A stretch of DNA of 64,000 bases, taken from the NCBI RefSeq assembly GCF_049310885.1, contig NZ_JBMDYO010000010.1, forward strand, positions 1 through 64,000, given 5' to 3'. Each line of letters opens with the position of its first letter. Positions within the stretch are counted from its first letter, which is position 1. This document shows positions 34,039-43,387 of the stretch, piece by piece. Both the position numbers and the translations under genes were made by a program. This DNA comes from CAYZJV01 sp049310885 (GTDB taxonomy: Bacteria > Spirochaetota > Spirochaetia > Sphaerochaetales > Sphaerochaetaceae). The notes beneath the pieces were generated by a model. The model saw nothing but the letters and a program-made list of their open reading frames with translations, had not been told where the DNA came from and made no database searches.

Positions 34039-34101
34039 ATGATCAGTTTTTCAACAAAGGATGAACCAACAGGAGGGGACGCAGGACCATGCCAAAGATA
34101 A
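34039..34101 (+). CDS. Possible 20-codon leader overlapping recombinase 1
   Basis: AGGAG precedes an ATG at 34039, and the 20-codon frame runs across the recombinase start codon, so it may couple translation. It encodes nothing recognisable. Confidence 0.25.
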   Translation: MISFSTKDEPTGGDAGPCQR

Positions 34102-35426
34102 CCAAGATCCAGCGTACCATCACTTCCCTTCCCACGAAAAAGCGGGTGGCAGCCTATGCACGCGTTTCAGTCGACTCGAACGAATTGATGCAATCCCTAG
34201 CAGCCCAGGTCAGCCATTACAGTACGCTCATCCAAGCCAATCCCTCTTGGGAATATGCCGGGGTGTATGCTGATGCAGGAATATCCGGTACGGGGATGAG
34301 ACATCGCAGCGAGTTCAGACGGCTCATAGCCGATTGTGAGAGAGGCAAGATAGACATCATCCTCACCAAGAGCATCAGTCGTTTTGCGCGCAATACCGTC
34401 GATTTGCTCAAGACTGTGAGAAGCCTGAGGGAACGCAACATCTCGGTGCGTTTTGAGCGGGAAAATATCGACTCGCTCACCGGTGATGGGGAGCTGATGC
34501 TCTCCATCCTCGCTTCCTATGCACAGGAAGAAAGTTATTCGATCAGTGAGAACGTCAAATGGGGTATTCGTAAACGCTTCTCCCAAGGGCGCTTCCTTGC
34601 CTACAACATTTATGGATACCAGTGGGTTGAGGACCATTTCGAGATCATCAAAAAGGAAGCCGAGGCAATTCGGTTCATGTACCGTGCTTTCGCTGACGGC
34701 ATGATGCTCACCGAAATCTCTGATACTTTGGCAAGGCAGGGCATCTTCAATAGAAAAGGTCTTCCATTTGGTAAGTCTTCGATCCATCGGATCCTCAATC
34801 AGGAGAAATATCAAGGGTTCAGCATCCTGCAGCGTACTTTCACAGACGACCACATCACCCATCGTAAGCTGATGAATCATGGTCAACTTCCCCGATTCGA
34901 GGTACAGGGCACCCACCCGGTAATCATTGATGAAGAATTGCACCAGAAAGTGAAAGCAGAGCGTGAACGCCGACGCCGATCAGGTGCGGTGAGATGGCGG
35001 CGTGCCACCTGCTTTACTGGCAAGATTGTCTGTGGCTATTGCGGCAGCACGTTCACCTATACTCCGAACACGTGGAGCGGTGAGCTCACAGCGTTCCAAC
35101 AAGGCCACTACCAGTGTTCCCTCAAGAGGAAGCGTGGAGCCAAGGCCTGTCAGTCAAAGAGCCTACCGGTCTATACCCTACGCCAGGTATGTTGTTCGGT
35201 TATTGGACCATTAGATGGTGCATCACCGGATGATCCCTTCGAAGAAGCTTGGATTTACAGCCATGTTGATCATATCGTGGCTTTCGTCGACACCCTTGAG
35301 TTCCATCTCAAGAACAACGAAGTGATCACCACTGCCTGGAAGAACACTGCCAAGCGAGATGCCTGGGCATATCGACAGGCATTGGCACAGCAACAAGAAA
35401 AGAACAACAGAGAGGTACTATCATGA
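34089..35426 (+). CDS. Large serine recombinase 1
   Basis: The 445-residue protein has a resolvase catalytic domain (about 18-155; nucleophile Ser in AAYARVSVDS, GISGTGMRHRSEFRRL, SISRFARNTVDLL). A recombinase domain (YGYQW to KYQGFSIL) and a zinc ribbon (CGYCGSTF..CSLKRKRGAKAC) follow. It lacks a long C-terminal coiled coil. Paired large serine recombinases of this kind move integrative elements. Its stop overlaps the second recombinase start by 4 bp. Confidence 0.92.
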   Translation: MPKITKIQRTITSLPTKKRVAAYARVSVDSNELMQSLAAQVSHYSTLIQANPSWEYAGVYADAGISGTGMRHRSEFRRLIADCERGKIDIILTKSISRFARNTVDLLKTVRSLRERNISVRFERENIDSLTGDGELMLSILASYAQEESYSISENVKWGIRKRFSQGRFLAYNIYGYQWVEDHFEIIKKEAEAIRFMYRAFADGMMLTEISDTLARQGIFNRKGLPFGKSSIHRILNQEKYQGFSILQRTFTDDHITHRKLMNHGQLPRFEVQGTHPVIIDEELHQKVKAERERRRRSGAVRWRRATCFTGKIVCGYCGSTFTYTPNTWSGELTAFQQGHYQCSLKRKRGAKACQSKSLPVYTLRQVCCSVIGPLDGASPDDPFEEAWIYSHVDHIVAFVDTLEFHLKNNEVITTAWKNTAKRDAWAYRQALAQQQEKNNREVLS

Positions 35427-37003
35427 GAGCAGTACGCGTAATCCCGGCAGTACGGGATTATTCCACTGGACAGGCTACGGATTCCTTCGCGCCAAAACGC
35501 CGGGTCGCAGGCTATGCCCGCGTTTCCACTGATAGTGATGACCAATACGCATCGTATGAAGCGCAGGTGGATTATTACACGAGTATGATCAAGGCCAATG
35601 CCGAGTGGGAGTTCGTCGGTATTTATACCGATGAGGGCATCAGTGGTACCAGTACCACCAGGAGAGAGGGCTTCAAGCGGATGCTCGATGACGCGCTTGC
35701 AGGCAAGATCGACCTGATCGTCACCAAGAGCGTCAGTCGCTTCGCACGCAATACCGTGGATAGCCTACAGACAATACGAAAGCTCAAAGAACACAAAGTG
35801 GAGGTCTACTTTGAGAAGGAATCGATAAAGACCTTTGACAGCAAGGGAGAACTGTTGATCACGATCATGAGCTCCCTAGCCCAGGAAGAATCACGCAGTA
35901 TCTCCGAGAACGTGAAATGGGGGCGAAGGAAACGCTTCGCCGATGGACAGGTGACTGTGCCATTTACGCGATTCCTAGGATACGATAAAGGTCCTAATGG
36001 CTCCCTGGTGGTGAATGCCGAGCAAGCGAAGCTGGTGCGGTACATTTTTTCACTATTCCTGCAAGGTTTGACGTTCCATGGGATTGCCAAGCGTCTCGGG
36101 GACGAAGGGTACACTACCGTGACCGGCAAGAGCTTATGGCACTCATCGACCATCCACCAGGTACTCACCAATGTGAAGTACAAAGGTGATGCCTTGTTGC
36201 AGAAGTACTACATCGCCGACTTTCTTACCAAAAAACCCATAGTGAATAAAGGGGAAGTCCCCCAATACTATGTAGAAAAGAATCATGAGGCGATTATCGC
36301 CCCCGAAGTCTTTGATCTGGTGCAGAAGGAAATTAAGCATCGCAAGGAGAATGCTGAGGCGATGAAAGGAAAGTACCTATTTTCCGGTCGGATCCGATGT
36401 GGCCACTGTGGAGGTACCTACGGACCCAAGGTCTGGCATTCCAAGGATCGATACCGCAAGGTGGTATGGCAATGCAACGAAAAGTATGCCCAGAGGCACC
36501 ACAAGTGCAGCTCTCCACACTTGTATGAGGATGCATTGCAAGACCTGTTCGTAAAAGCGGTCAACAGTATCATCTCTCGTAAGGATGAAATCATAGGAAA
36601 CTTTGGGAAGATCACCGAAGAAATCTTCGACACTTCCCAAGATGAAGCACAGCTGGAAGCGGTGAGAGTAGAACGTCGCGAAATTGTCTCACGCATGGAA
36701 CAACTCAATACTGAGCATGCCAGTACAGTAATGGACCAACGAACGTACCAGAGCCGGTTTGATCAACTTTCAAATCAGTATTCCGTGGTCAACAAACATC
36801 TGACAAATTTGGAAGATTCAATACGTGAGCGAAAATCCCGTAAAACCAAAACAGAACTGTTTCTCAAAGGTTTGAAGAAGCAGGAGGGTGTGGTTACCGA
36901 GTTCACCGAGCACCTTTGGCATTCGCTTGCCGATCATGCTGTGATCTACAACAAAGAGGATGTGCGGTTCATCTTCAAGAATGGGATGGAGATCCAAATA
37001 TAG
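35423..37003 (+). CDS. Large serine recombinase 2
   Basis: The 526-residue protein shares the layout of its neighbour: catalytic Ser in AGYARVSTDS, GISGTSTTRREGFKRML, SVSRFARNTVDSLQT, the recombinase domain, and a zinc ribbon CGHCGGTY..CNEKYAQRHHKC. It adds a long C-terminal coiled coil (about 410-500), the part that governs synapsis and direction in large serine integrases. The two proteins are clearly paralogous but well diverged. Confidence 0.93.
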   Translation: MRAVRVIPAVRDYSTGQATDSFAPKRRVAGYARVSTDSDDQYASYEAQVDYYTSMIKANAEWEFVGIYTDEGISGTSTTRREGFKRMLDDALAGKIDLIVTKSVSRFARNTVDSLQTIRKLKEHKVEVYFEKESIKTFDSKGELLITIMSSLAQEESRSISENVKWGRRKRFADGQVTVPFTRFLGYDKGPNGSLVVNAEQAKLVRYIFSLFLQGLTFHGIAKRLGDEGYTTVTGKSLWHSSTIHQVLTNVKYKGDALLQKYYIADFLTKKPIVNKGEVPQYYVEKNHEAIIAPEVFDLVQKEIKHRKENAEAMKGKYLFSGRIRCGHCGGTYGPKVWHSKDRYRKVVWQCNEKYAQRHHKCSSPHLYEDALQDLFVKAVNSIISRKDEIIGNFGKITEEIFDTSQDEAQLEAVRVERREIVSRMEQLNTEHASTVMDQRTYQSRFDQLSNQYSVVNKHLTNLEDSIRERKSRKTKTELFLKGLKKQEGVVTEFTEHLWHSLADHAVIYNKEDVRFIFKNGMEIQI

Positions 37004-37036
37004 TTAATCCCGGATCAGAACCTCTATCTTGGATTA

Positions 37037-37288
37037 TTGAAATATGGCTCGATTTCTCGTACTGCTTTGCTTGAGATACAGGAAATAATTGAGCAAAATC
37101 AAGCTGGATCCAGAAAACTTCCCAGTACATCTTTGGTGAACGACCGCACTGGAGAGGTAGTCTACTTACCACTAGAACCACAACATATCGATGGTCTTAT
37201 GGATAACCTGCTGAGAATCGTCAATGATTCAAGTGCTTGGGAGATTGATCCACTGATCAAGATGGGTGAAAGCGAACACCTTGTTTAG
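37037..37288 (+). pseudogene. N-terminal fragment of a Fic family protein
   Basis: About 76 residues read like the region before the Fic core: KLPSTSLVNDRTGEVVYLPLEP, HIDGLMDNLLRIVND and DPLIKM. The expected continuation to the catalytic HPFxxGNGR motif is missing, and the frame ends a few codons later, at the end of hydE. A broken toxin or AMPylator gene, cut by a rearrangement at about 37264. Confidence 0.65.
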
Positions 37289-38364
37289 CTGAGAACCTGT
37301 CTGGCCTGTGTTCGTTGTAATGCATGGGGAGAATCTCCCCAGGCATCAAAGCCGACTTTTCTGCCGATGGATGTAATTCTCCCGAGAAGACATTCGCGAC
37401 ACTCGTTCTTCGATTCTTCAACACAGGGCTTCCCCTGATACAGCTGATACCCCTTTCTCACATCCTGAGGAGTGAGGTTCGGCATTGTCACGTTTGCCCC
37501 ATAGGCGAGCCCCCTTTCTCTTCCATCGGGATAGAGAGCCTGCAGCGCAGTGGTCGATGCGATATTCACATCCTTCAGGGCAAGGCGTACCGCAGCTATC
37601 ATATTGAGTGAGAGCTGCATGAGAGCCTCTTTCTCCATCATTCCCTGACGTGCCATCGGGGAATCTTCATGGACGATATACGGCCCCATCCCGATCATAT
37701 CAACGTCCATATCCCTGAAGAACAGGATATCATCGGCGAGCATGTCGATGCTCTGTCCGGGCAGACCGATCATCACGCCGGTTCCTACCTGAAAACCTAT
37801 CTTCCTGAGAGATCTCAGGCAGGATATGCGCTCTGACAGTCTCTGACTGCTCGGGTGAAGGCGTCGGTAGAGCGCTTCATTGGTGGTCTCGATACGAAGA
37901 AGATAGCGGTGTGCTCCTGCGTCAGCCAGACGCTGATAGGTGTGTTCATCCTGCTCTCCGACACCCAGGGTGATCCCGAGGCCCTCCGGCAGGCGTGGTG
38001 AGACACTTTCCCGACGTAACGTCATTATCAGATCCTCAACGAAGGAGATGAACGGCTGATCCCGACGCTCACCGGACTGAAGAACGAGAGAGCCGTACCC
38101 TGCATCCCTGCACCACAGTGCAGTGTCGATGATCTCCTGTTTTGAGAGCGTATATCGATCGGTGACACGGCTGTTGCTTCGCCTGATCCCGCAGTAATGA
38201 CAGTCGAGTGTGCAGATGTTGCTGAACTCGATGATTCCCCGGTAGTAGACATCAGTCCCTACCTCCTTCACCATCACTTCCCCCGCGCGCCGCTTCAGAT
38301 CCTCGATTGCCGAAGTATCGGTGTGGGGAATGGAGAGGATTTCGATGAGCTCCTTTCTGGTCAT
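37285..38364 (-). CDS. hydE: [FeFe]-hydrogenase maturase HydE (radical SAM)
   Basis: The 359-residue protein has the radical-SAM cysteines at 51, 55 and 58 (CTLDCHYC), QSGERRD, GVGEQ, YLLRIETTNEALYRRLHP and GLPGQSIDML. A C-terminal CxxC region (ECLLGRI) is also present. It helps build the dithiomethylamine bridge of the H-cluster. Last gene of TM1266-hydF-hydG-hydE; GGAGACGG precedes the start. Confidence 0.94.
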   Translation of the reverse strand: MTRKELIEILSIPHTDTSAIEDLKRRAGEVMVKEVGTDVYYRGIIEFSNICTLDCHYCGIRRSNSRVTDRYTLSKQEIIDTALWCRDAGYGSLVLQSGERRDQPFISFVEDLIMTLRRESVSPRLPEGLGITLGVGEQDEHTYQRLADAGAHRYLLRIETTNEALYRRLHPSSQRLSERISCLRSLRKIGFQVGTGVMIGLPGQSIDMLADDILFFRDMDVDMIGMGPYIVHEDSPMARQGMMEKEALMQLSLNMIAAVRLALKDVNIASTTALQALYPDGRERGLAYGANVTMPNLTPQDVRKGYQLYQGKPCVEESKNECRECLLGRITSIGRKVGFDAWGDSPHALQRTQARQVLS

Positions 38365-38373
38365 AGCCGTCTC

Positions 38374-39858
38374 CTAGAAGTAAAGATCTCGGGATCCCTG
38401 AGCTGTCTTCTCATAGTAGGCCATAAGCATATCGAACATGTCAGGATTCTGCTCCCTCACTTCGCGTATCTCCTTCTGGATCAGAGGTTCAGCTGTCCGG
38501 CGGGTTTCCTCGCTTGCAAAGTCATCGAGCCATTCCCGATAGGTGATAATCGCATTGAGCTTACAGAACTTTCCTTCGGTACCACACTTCAGCATATCCA
38601 TGATCTTGTTACCAGTTCGCCCGCACCGGTACCCTGCAGTGCAGAACGAGGTGATGAACCCCATCTCGGCCATGTCACGCACCACCTCGTCAAGTGAGCG
38701 GGAGTCGCCGATCACGAACTGCTGCCGCTTGAAATCCTGTTCCTGAGAGTCTCTGCTATAGGCACCGAGACCGATTTTCGTCGATGCATCGGTCTGCGTA
38801 ATTCCGAGGGGGAGAATCCTGCGCCTGAGCGGGGCATCTTCCCGTGCAGTGAGGATCATACCGGTGTAGGGAACGGCAAGGCGAAGGGTAAGCACTGCGT
38901 GCTTGAAGTCTTCATCATTCACCAGATACTTCGACTCAGTTGCCAACGGTGCATTGCTGGCCGGTTCTAGTCGGGGAAATGAGATCGTATGAGGCCCTAC
39001 CCCGAATCTTCTCTCGAGTTCATGGGTATGGCTGATCAATCCCATCACTTCGAAGCGCCAGTCATAGAGGCCGAAGAGCGCCCCGATTCCGACGTCGTCT
39101 ATCCCGGCATCAAAGGCGCGGTGCATGGTGTACAGTCTCCAGTCATAGTTCCCTTTCAGGGTGTTCTGCGGATGCACCTGTCGATACGTCTTCTTATGAT
39201 ACGTCTCCTGGAACACCTGATACGTGCCGATACCCACTTCCTTGAGACGTTTCAGGTCACCTATCGACATGGGAGCCGCGTTGATATTCACCCGTCTGAT
39301 CTGACCGGAACCCTTTCGAGTCGTGAAGTGGCTCCCGTAGATCTCCTTCACGGTATCGACGATGTAACCGATGTCACTGTCGGGATGCTCTCCGTACACG
39401 ACGATAAGACGTTTGTGACCGATCTCTCCTGCGAGGGTCTGCACCTCTTTCTTCAATTCGTCACGGGGAACGATTCTGCGTTCCATCTCACCGTTTTCAG
39501 CTCTGAAGCTGCAGTATCTGCAGCTGTTTACACACTTGCTGCTCAGGTACAGCGGAGCGAAGGTGACGATACGGTTGTCATACACGAATTTCTTGATCCT
39601 GATGGCAGCCTCCTCCATCTCGGCGATGAGGACGGGGTCCTTCACGTACAGGAGAGCTGCAGTCTCTCTAAGGGAAAGTGTTTCGATTCTCAGGGATTTC
39701 GCGATGATCTGACGAACATATGCCACATCCGGCTCCCTCATCCCATCAAGACAGCTTTCGATGAGCTCATCATCGATAAAATCCTTTTCACTCTCCTCCT
39801 TGTAGCGATCGATCTCGTCCTGTCTTATCCTGGTCTGTACCCAATCCTTTATATGCAT
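38374..39858 (-). CDS. hydG: [FeFe]-hydrogenase maturase HydG (tyrosine lyase)
   Basis: The 494-residue radical-SAM enzyme carries cluster cysteines 109, 113 and 116 (CVNSCRYC). The C-terminal second-cluster domain has CTAGYRCGRTG and CGTEGKFCKLNA. It splits tyrosine to give the CO and CN ligands. AAGGAG precedes the start, and it overlaps hydF by 10 bp. Confidence 0.95.
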   Translation of the reverse strand: MHIKDWVQTRIRQDEIDRYKEESEKDFIDDELIESCLDGMREPDVAYVRQIIAKSLRIETLSLRETAALLYVKDPVLIAEMEEAAIRIKKFVYDNRIVTFAPLYLSSKCVNSCRYCSFRAENGEMERRIVPRDELKKEVQTLAGEIGHKRLIVVYGEHPDSDIGYIVDTVKEIYGSHFTTRKGSGQIRRVNINAAPMSIGDLKRLKEVGIGTYQVFQETYHKKTYRQVHPQNTLKGNYDWRLYTMHRAFDAGIDDVGIGALFGLYDWRFEVMGLISHTHELERRFGVGPHTISFPRLEPASNAPLATESKYLVNDEDFKHAVLTLRLAVPYTGMILTAREDAPLRRRILPLGITQTDASTKIGLGAYSRDSQEQDFKRQQFVIGDSRSLDEVVRDMAEMGFITSFCTAGYRCGRTGNKIMDMLKCGTEGKFCKLNAIITYREWLDDFASEETRRTAEPLIQKEIREVREQNPDMFDMLMAYYEKTAQGSRDLYF

Positions 39859-41105
39859 TGCTTCTCTCCTTCTCTCTCCATGATCTCTTTCAGCCCCTTG
39901 AAGGGGGACAGAATCCTCTCCAGCCTTCCGTGGATAGCGGAAATGGCTATCCCATAGTTCGTGATCGGAACACCGGCGGTGCGGGCTTTCTCGATACGCA
40001 TCAGCATCTCACGCCGGGTGAGCATACACGCTCCGCAGTGGATCACAAGGGCATACTCAGCGAGGTTATCAGGATAGTCACGCCCACTGTACACGTCGAC
40101 TTTCACCTCAAACCCGAGGAAGGCGGAGAGCCACTTCGGGATCTTCACCCGTCCGATATCGTCATCCATCGCATGGTGGGAACAAGACTCCGCAATCAGG
40201 ATCCTATCGGTGGGGGAAAGCGTTTCAAGCGTGCGTACTCCTTCCACCTGCACCTCCAGGTCTCCCTTGCTGCGGGAGAAAAGCGTTGAGAAGGTCGTGC
40301 AGGGAATGCTCTCAGGGGTCTCGGCGACCATCCGGTCTACGACCTGGGAGTCGCACACCACAAGATCGGGAGGGCTCGCGCAACGCTTGAGAGCACTGAG
40401 GTATCCACTCTCCTTTACCACCGTCACCTGACAGCCGTGATCGAGCACATCGCGGATCGCCTGGACCTGAGGAAGGATGAGCCTCCCCTTCGGGGCCTCG
40501 ATATCGATGGGTATGATGAATATCACATGCCCGCCGGACGGCAGCAGATCACCGAGCAGTGGGGGGGGCGCAAGGAAGTCTTCGGGTACGAGGGTGATGA
40601 GAATCTGTTTGAACTGATCGATATACCTGTCCCGGTTCACCGTGTCGACTGCAGAGAAACCGAGGATTCGTTCAGGAGGGATGGAAGGATCCACGTTCTC
40701 ACCCGCACTGACCCCACCGTGCAGGTCACACTTGTTCGCGATAACGATGACGGGGAGGTTATGAGCCTCCGCTTTCCGCCTGATGCGCTCTTCGCAAAGT
40801 CCCCAGTGGCCGGCCTCGGTTACCAGGACTGCGATATCGGCACGGGAGAAGATCTGTTTGGTTCTGGCGATCCTCTTCGAGGCGAGGGCGGACTCATCAT
40901 CGATACCGGCGGTATCAAGAAAGACGACAGGACCGAGGGGAAGGAGTTCCATGCTCTTTTCCACAACATCTGTCGTCGTTCCCGCATGGGAGGAAGTGAT
41001 CGCCACCTGCTGACCGGCAATCATATTCAGGACGCTCGACTTGCCGACATTGGTCCGTCCGAACAGGCCTATGTGAAGTCTCAACGATTTCGGTGTTGTG
41101 AACAT
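39849..41105 (-). CDS. hydF: [FeFe]-hydrogenase maturation GTPase HydF
   Basis: The 418-residue protein has a P-loop GRTNVGKSS at 16-24, DTAGIDD, ANKCD, and the C-terminal cluster-binding ligands in CSHHAM and HCGACM. It is the scaffold that receives the two-iron subcluster and passes it to the hydrogenase. It follows the TM1266 gene by 10 bp. Confidence 0.95.
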   Translation of the reverse strand: MFTTPKSLRLHIGLFGRTNVGKSSVLNMIAGQQVAITSSHAGTTTDVVEKSMELLPLGPVVFLDTAGIDDESALASKRIARTKQIFSRADIAVLVTEAGHWGLCEERIRRKAEAHNLPVIVIANKCDLHGGVSAGENVDPSIPPERILGFSAVDTVNRDRYIDQFKQILITLVPEDFLAPPPLLGDLLPSGGHVIFIIPIDIEAPKGRLILPQVQAIRDVLDHGCQVTVVKESGYLSALKRCASPPDLVVCDSQVVDRMVAETPESIPCTTFSTLFSRSKGDLEVQVEGVRTLETLSPTDRILIAESCSHHAMDDDIGRVKIPKWLSAFLGFEVKVDVYSGRDYPDNLAEYALVIHCGACMLTRREMLMRIEKARTAGVPITNYGIAISAIHGRLERILSPFKGLKEIMEREGEKQCI

Positions 41106-41115
41106 CGGCTCTCCC

Positions 41116-41364
41116 CTATTTCTTCGAAAGGTTCGATTTCACTGAAACACCATCGATCGCACCGAGCTTGCCGGTGAGGGCACCGAGTGCATCGCTTGAG
41201 ATATCCACAATCAGGGTAATGACCGACACCTGTTTCTCTCTGTAGGGGACCCCGGTTCTGCTGATGATATACTGTCCGTAATCGGAGAGAAGATGATTCA
41301 CCCCATCGGCACTCTCTTCCCGGTTCTCAATGATGATCCCGATGAATCCAAGTCTCGTGTCCAT
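41116..41364 (-). CDS. TM1266-type iron-only hydrogenase system regulator
   Basis: The 82-residue protein (LGFIGIIIENREESADGVNHLLSDYG, ISRTGVPYREKQVSVITLIVD) has the ACT-like ferredoxin fold pattern of the family that typically precedes hydEFG. A regulatory role is presumed from context and the family name. AGGAGG precedes the start. First gene of the cluster. Confidence 0.85.
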   Translation of the reverse strand: MDTRLGFIGIIIENREESADGVNHLLSDYGQYIISRTGVPYREKQVSVITLIVDISSDALGALTGKLGAIDGVSVKSNLSKK

Positions 41365-41967
41365 ATCACAATCCTCCTGTACACCTGCACAGGGAACGCC
41401 ATGAGAACATCACTGAAGGTACGGGGTGAGGACTTCACAGCAATGGAACCAACAACCACTCAGCAGCTTTCGGGTAAAAAGCTCCCTCATGGACACCGAT
41501 ACGCAGTGTCTCCTCGTTACACATCACAACAGATGATTCCCCAAGCTGAGGAGGCTCATGACCGTAATCTTCAGACACGAAGCGCTCTCCCTTACCGCAG
41601 GAACTCGATAATTTTATATCAATATAGGGCAGGAAGAGAGAAATGTAAAGAGCCTTCAGGTTTTTTCCGTCTGTCCCGGTGGCCGGTGTACCGGAAGGCA
41701 TGCAGGATGGAGTTTGCACGGGAGAATGGACACATGAGGCGTATCGGCTGTGTTCATTGTATCGTTTCCAACTTCTCAGCCGATATGGTCCCCAGATCAT
41801 ATGCCATCATCGAAATAGGACAATCATCAAACAACAATGAAAATAGATAACCACCAATCGAATTACAGGCTCATTCTGTGGATTTCTTACACTTTTGACA
41901 TCCCCCGCTTAAGACCCACATGGTCAGGAGGCAGGGTCAGATAGTCACATACACTTTGGATGAATAT
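41365..41967. other. Intergenic region between hyd and fol clusters
   Basis: About 600 bases. A minus-strand 121-codon frame (41435-41800) ends with a plausible protein-like tail (RIGVHEGAFYPKAAEW), but I do not recognise it and it has no ribosome site. It may be the broken end of a gene once upstream of the hyd cluster. No clear promoter stands out. Confidence 0.35.
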
Positions 41968-42055
41968 TTATTTCTTCGTATCAACAAATGCGTTGGCATA
42001 TTTCGGGTCACCTTCTTTGGAGGCTGTGTAAAACATCATCATATCAGGCAGACCA
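41968..42055 (-). pseudogene. C-terminal fragment of an unknown protein
   Basis: Directly after folK, in another frame, about 30 codons read GLPDMMMFYTASKEGDPKYAN before a stop. The composition is protein-like and recalls the end of a solute-binding or metabolic protein, but I cannot name it. It looks like the tail of a gene replaced when the folate cluster was inserted. Confidence 0.35.
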
Positions 42056-42056
42056 T

Positions 42057-42524
42057 TTATGTACTCTGTATCTCGTCAAACAATTGTTGTATAGTTTTTT
42101 TGAAAATGGGATGGAATGTTTCTGGTGCAATTTCAACCAAAGGCCTTAATACGAAATCCCTGTTATGCATATCAAGATGAGGAACTGTCAAATCCAGCTC
42201 TTTTATAGTTTGTTGTCCAAATAAAATAATATCTAAGTCAATAATTCTTGGTCCCCAATGAATTTTCCTTTTCCGCATCATCACTTCTTCTATGTTCAAT
42301 AATAATTCAAGCAGTTGTCTAGCCTCTCCGGGGAAAGCGACTTCTACAACTCCATTTAAGAAAACATCCTGATCAATGAACCCGTATGGTTCTGTAATAT
42401 ACCAAGAAGAAGATTTAACAACCTTAATTCCTTTTTCATCCATTAATAACAGTGCTTTTTGTAAATTTTCTTGCTTATTGCCGATGTTTGTACCTAATGC
42501 TACAAATATTTTCTCTTTATTCAT
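42057..42524 (-). CDS. folK: 2-amino-4-hydroxy-6-hydroxymethyldihydropteridine pyrophosphokinase
   Basis: The 155-residue protein has VALGTNIGNKQENL, SSWYITEPYG, VFLNGVVEV, the HPPK signature GPRIIDLDIILFG and PHLDMHNRDFVLRPLVEI. It activates hydroxymethyldihydropterin for FolP. Last gene of the AT-rich folate cluster; the start follows GGGAAGG. Confidence 0.95.
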   Translation of the reverse strand: MNKEKIFVALGTNIGNKQENLQKALLLMDEKGIKVVKSSSWYITEPYGFIDQDVFLNGVVEVAFPGEARQLLELLLNIEEVMMRKRKIHWGPRIIDLDIILFGQQTIKELDLTVPHLDMHNRDFVLRPLVEIAPETFHPIFKKTIQQLFDEIQST

Positions 42525-42532
42525 TGTATTCT

Positions 42533-43387
42533 CTATGCCTTCCCAATTGCCTGAAGCATATCAACAAAACGTCTATTTTCCGCAACATCATGCACCCTCA
42601 GAATATTTACGCCCCTATCAATTGCTATTGCGTGTATTGCAAGTGTACCTTCCAGCCTTTCATCAACAGGTAAGTTTAATACATCCTGAATCAAAGATTT
42701 ACGGGAGGCTCCTATCAATAATGGCAAATTAAAGACATGTAGTTTATCAAAAAAGGTAATAATCATTAGATTATCGTGCAACCGTTTACCAAAACCTATT
42801 CCTGGATCAAGTATAATCTGTTCCCTTACGATCCCGCGGCTCTCAGCGAAATCAATCCTTTCAACAAAAAATTTACATATTTCTTCTATCACGTCCTCAT
42901 AATATGGGTCTTGCTGCATGCTCTTTGGCCTGCCTTGCATGTGCATGATAATAATTGGCGCTCCAGCTTCAGAAACAATGCTAGCCATTTCCGTATCAAA
43001 ATTTAAACCGCTTATATCATTTATTATATCAGCTCCGCTCTCCAACGATTGCTTGGCAACTTCTGATTTATAAGTATCAACAGAAATGGGGATATCAAAA
43101 TTTTTACGAATAATTTCAACAGCAGGAATTAATCTCTGCAATTCTTCATCCAAACTGATGCTTTCAGAACCAGGTCTGGTTGATTCTCCGCCTAGATCGA
43201 TAATATCCGCGCCGGTGTTAACCATTTCATCTATTCTTCTTAATAATAAATCGTTGTCCCTAAATCTGCTACCAGGATAAAAAGAATCAGGGGTGAGATT
43301 GATAATGCCCATCAATAGTGGTTTCGTCCAAACATCGAGCTCTTTTTGCAGCCTAGGAAGAAAAAGATTCATTTTACGCTTCGTCAT
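42533..43387 (-). CDS. folP: Dihydropteroate synthase
   Basis: The 284-residue TIM barrel has GIINLTPDSFYPGSRF, DIIDLGGESTRPGS, PISVDTYKS, IINDISGL, IIIMHMQGRP, DPGIGFGKR, and the late DVAENRR. It condenses the pterin pyrophosphate with p-aminobenzoate. I place the start at 43387, where ATG overlaps the folE2 stop (ATGA); a start at 43402 lacks a ribosome site. Confidence 0.95.
   Translation of the reverse strand: MTKRKMNLFLPRLQKELDVWTKPLLMGIINLTPDSFYPGSRFRDNDLLLRRIDEMVNTGADIIDLGGESTRPGSESISLDEELQRLIPAVEIIRKNFDIPISVDTYKSEVAKQSLESGADIINDISGLNFDTEMASIVSEAGAPIIIMHMQGRPKSMQQDPYYEDVIEEICKFFVERIDFAESRGIVREQIILDPGIGFGKRLHDNLMIITFFDKLHVFNLPLLIGASRKSLIQDVLNLPVDERLEGTLAIHAIAIDRGVNILRVHDVAENRRFVDMLQAIGKA

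Noticed and set aside
38989..39957. 322-codon plus-strand frame over hydG and hydF
   Set aside because: Complement of two well-identified maturase genes; no ribosome site.
40437..41177. 246-codon plus-strand frame over hydF
   Set aside because: Antisense shadow with implausible composition.
41293..41850. 185-codon plus-strand frame between hyd and fol clusters
   Set aside because: Mixed, low-quality sequence with no start signal, overlapping the TM1266 gene.
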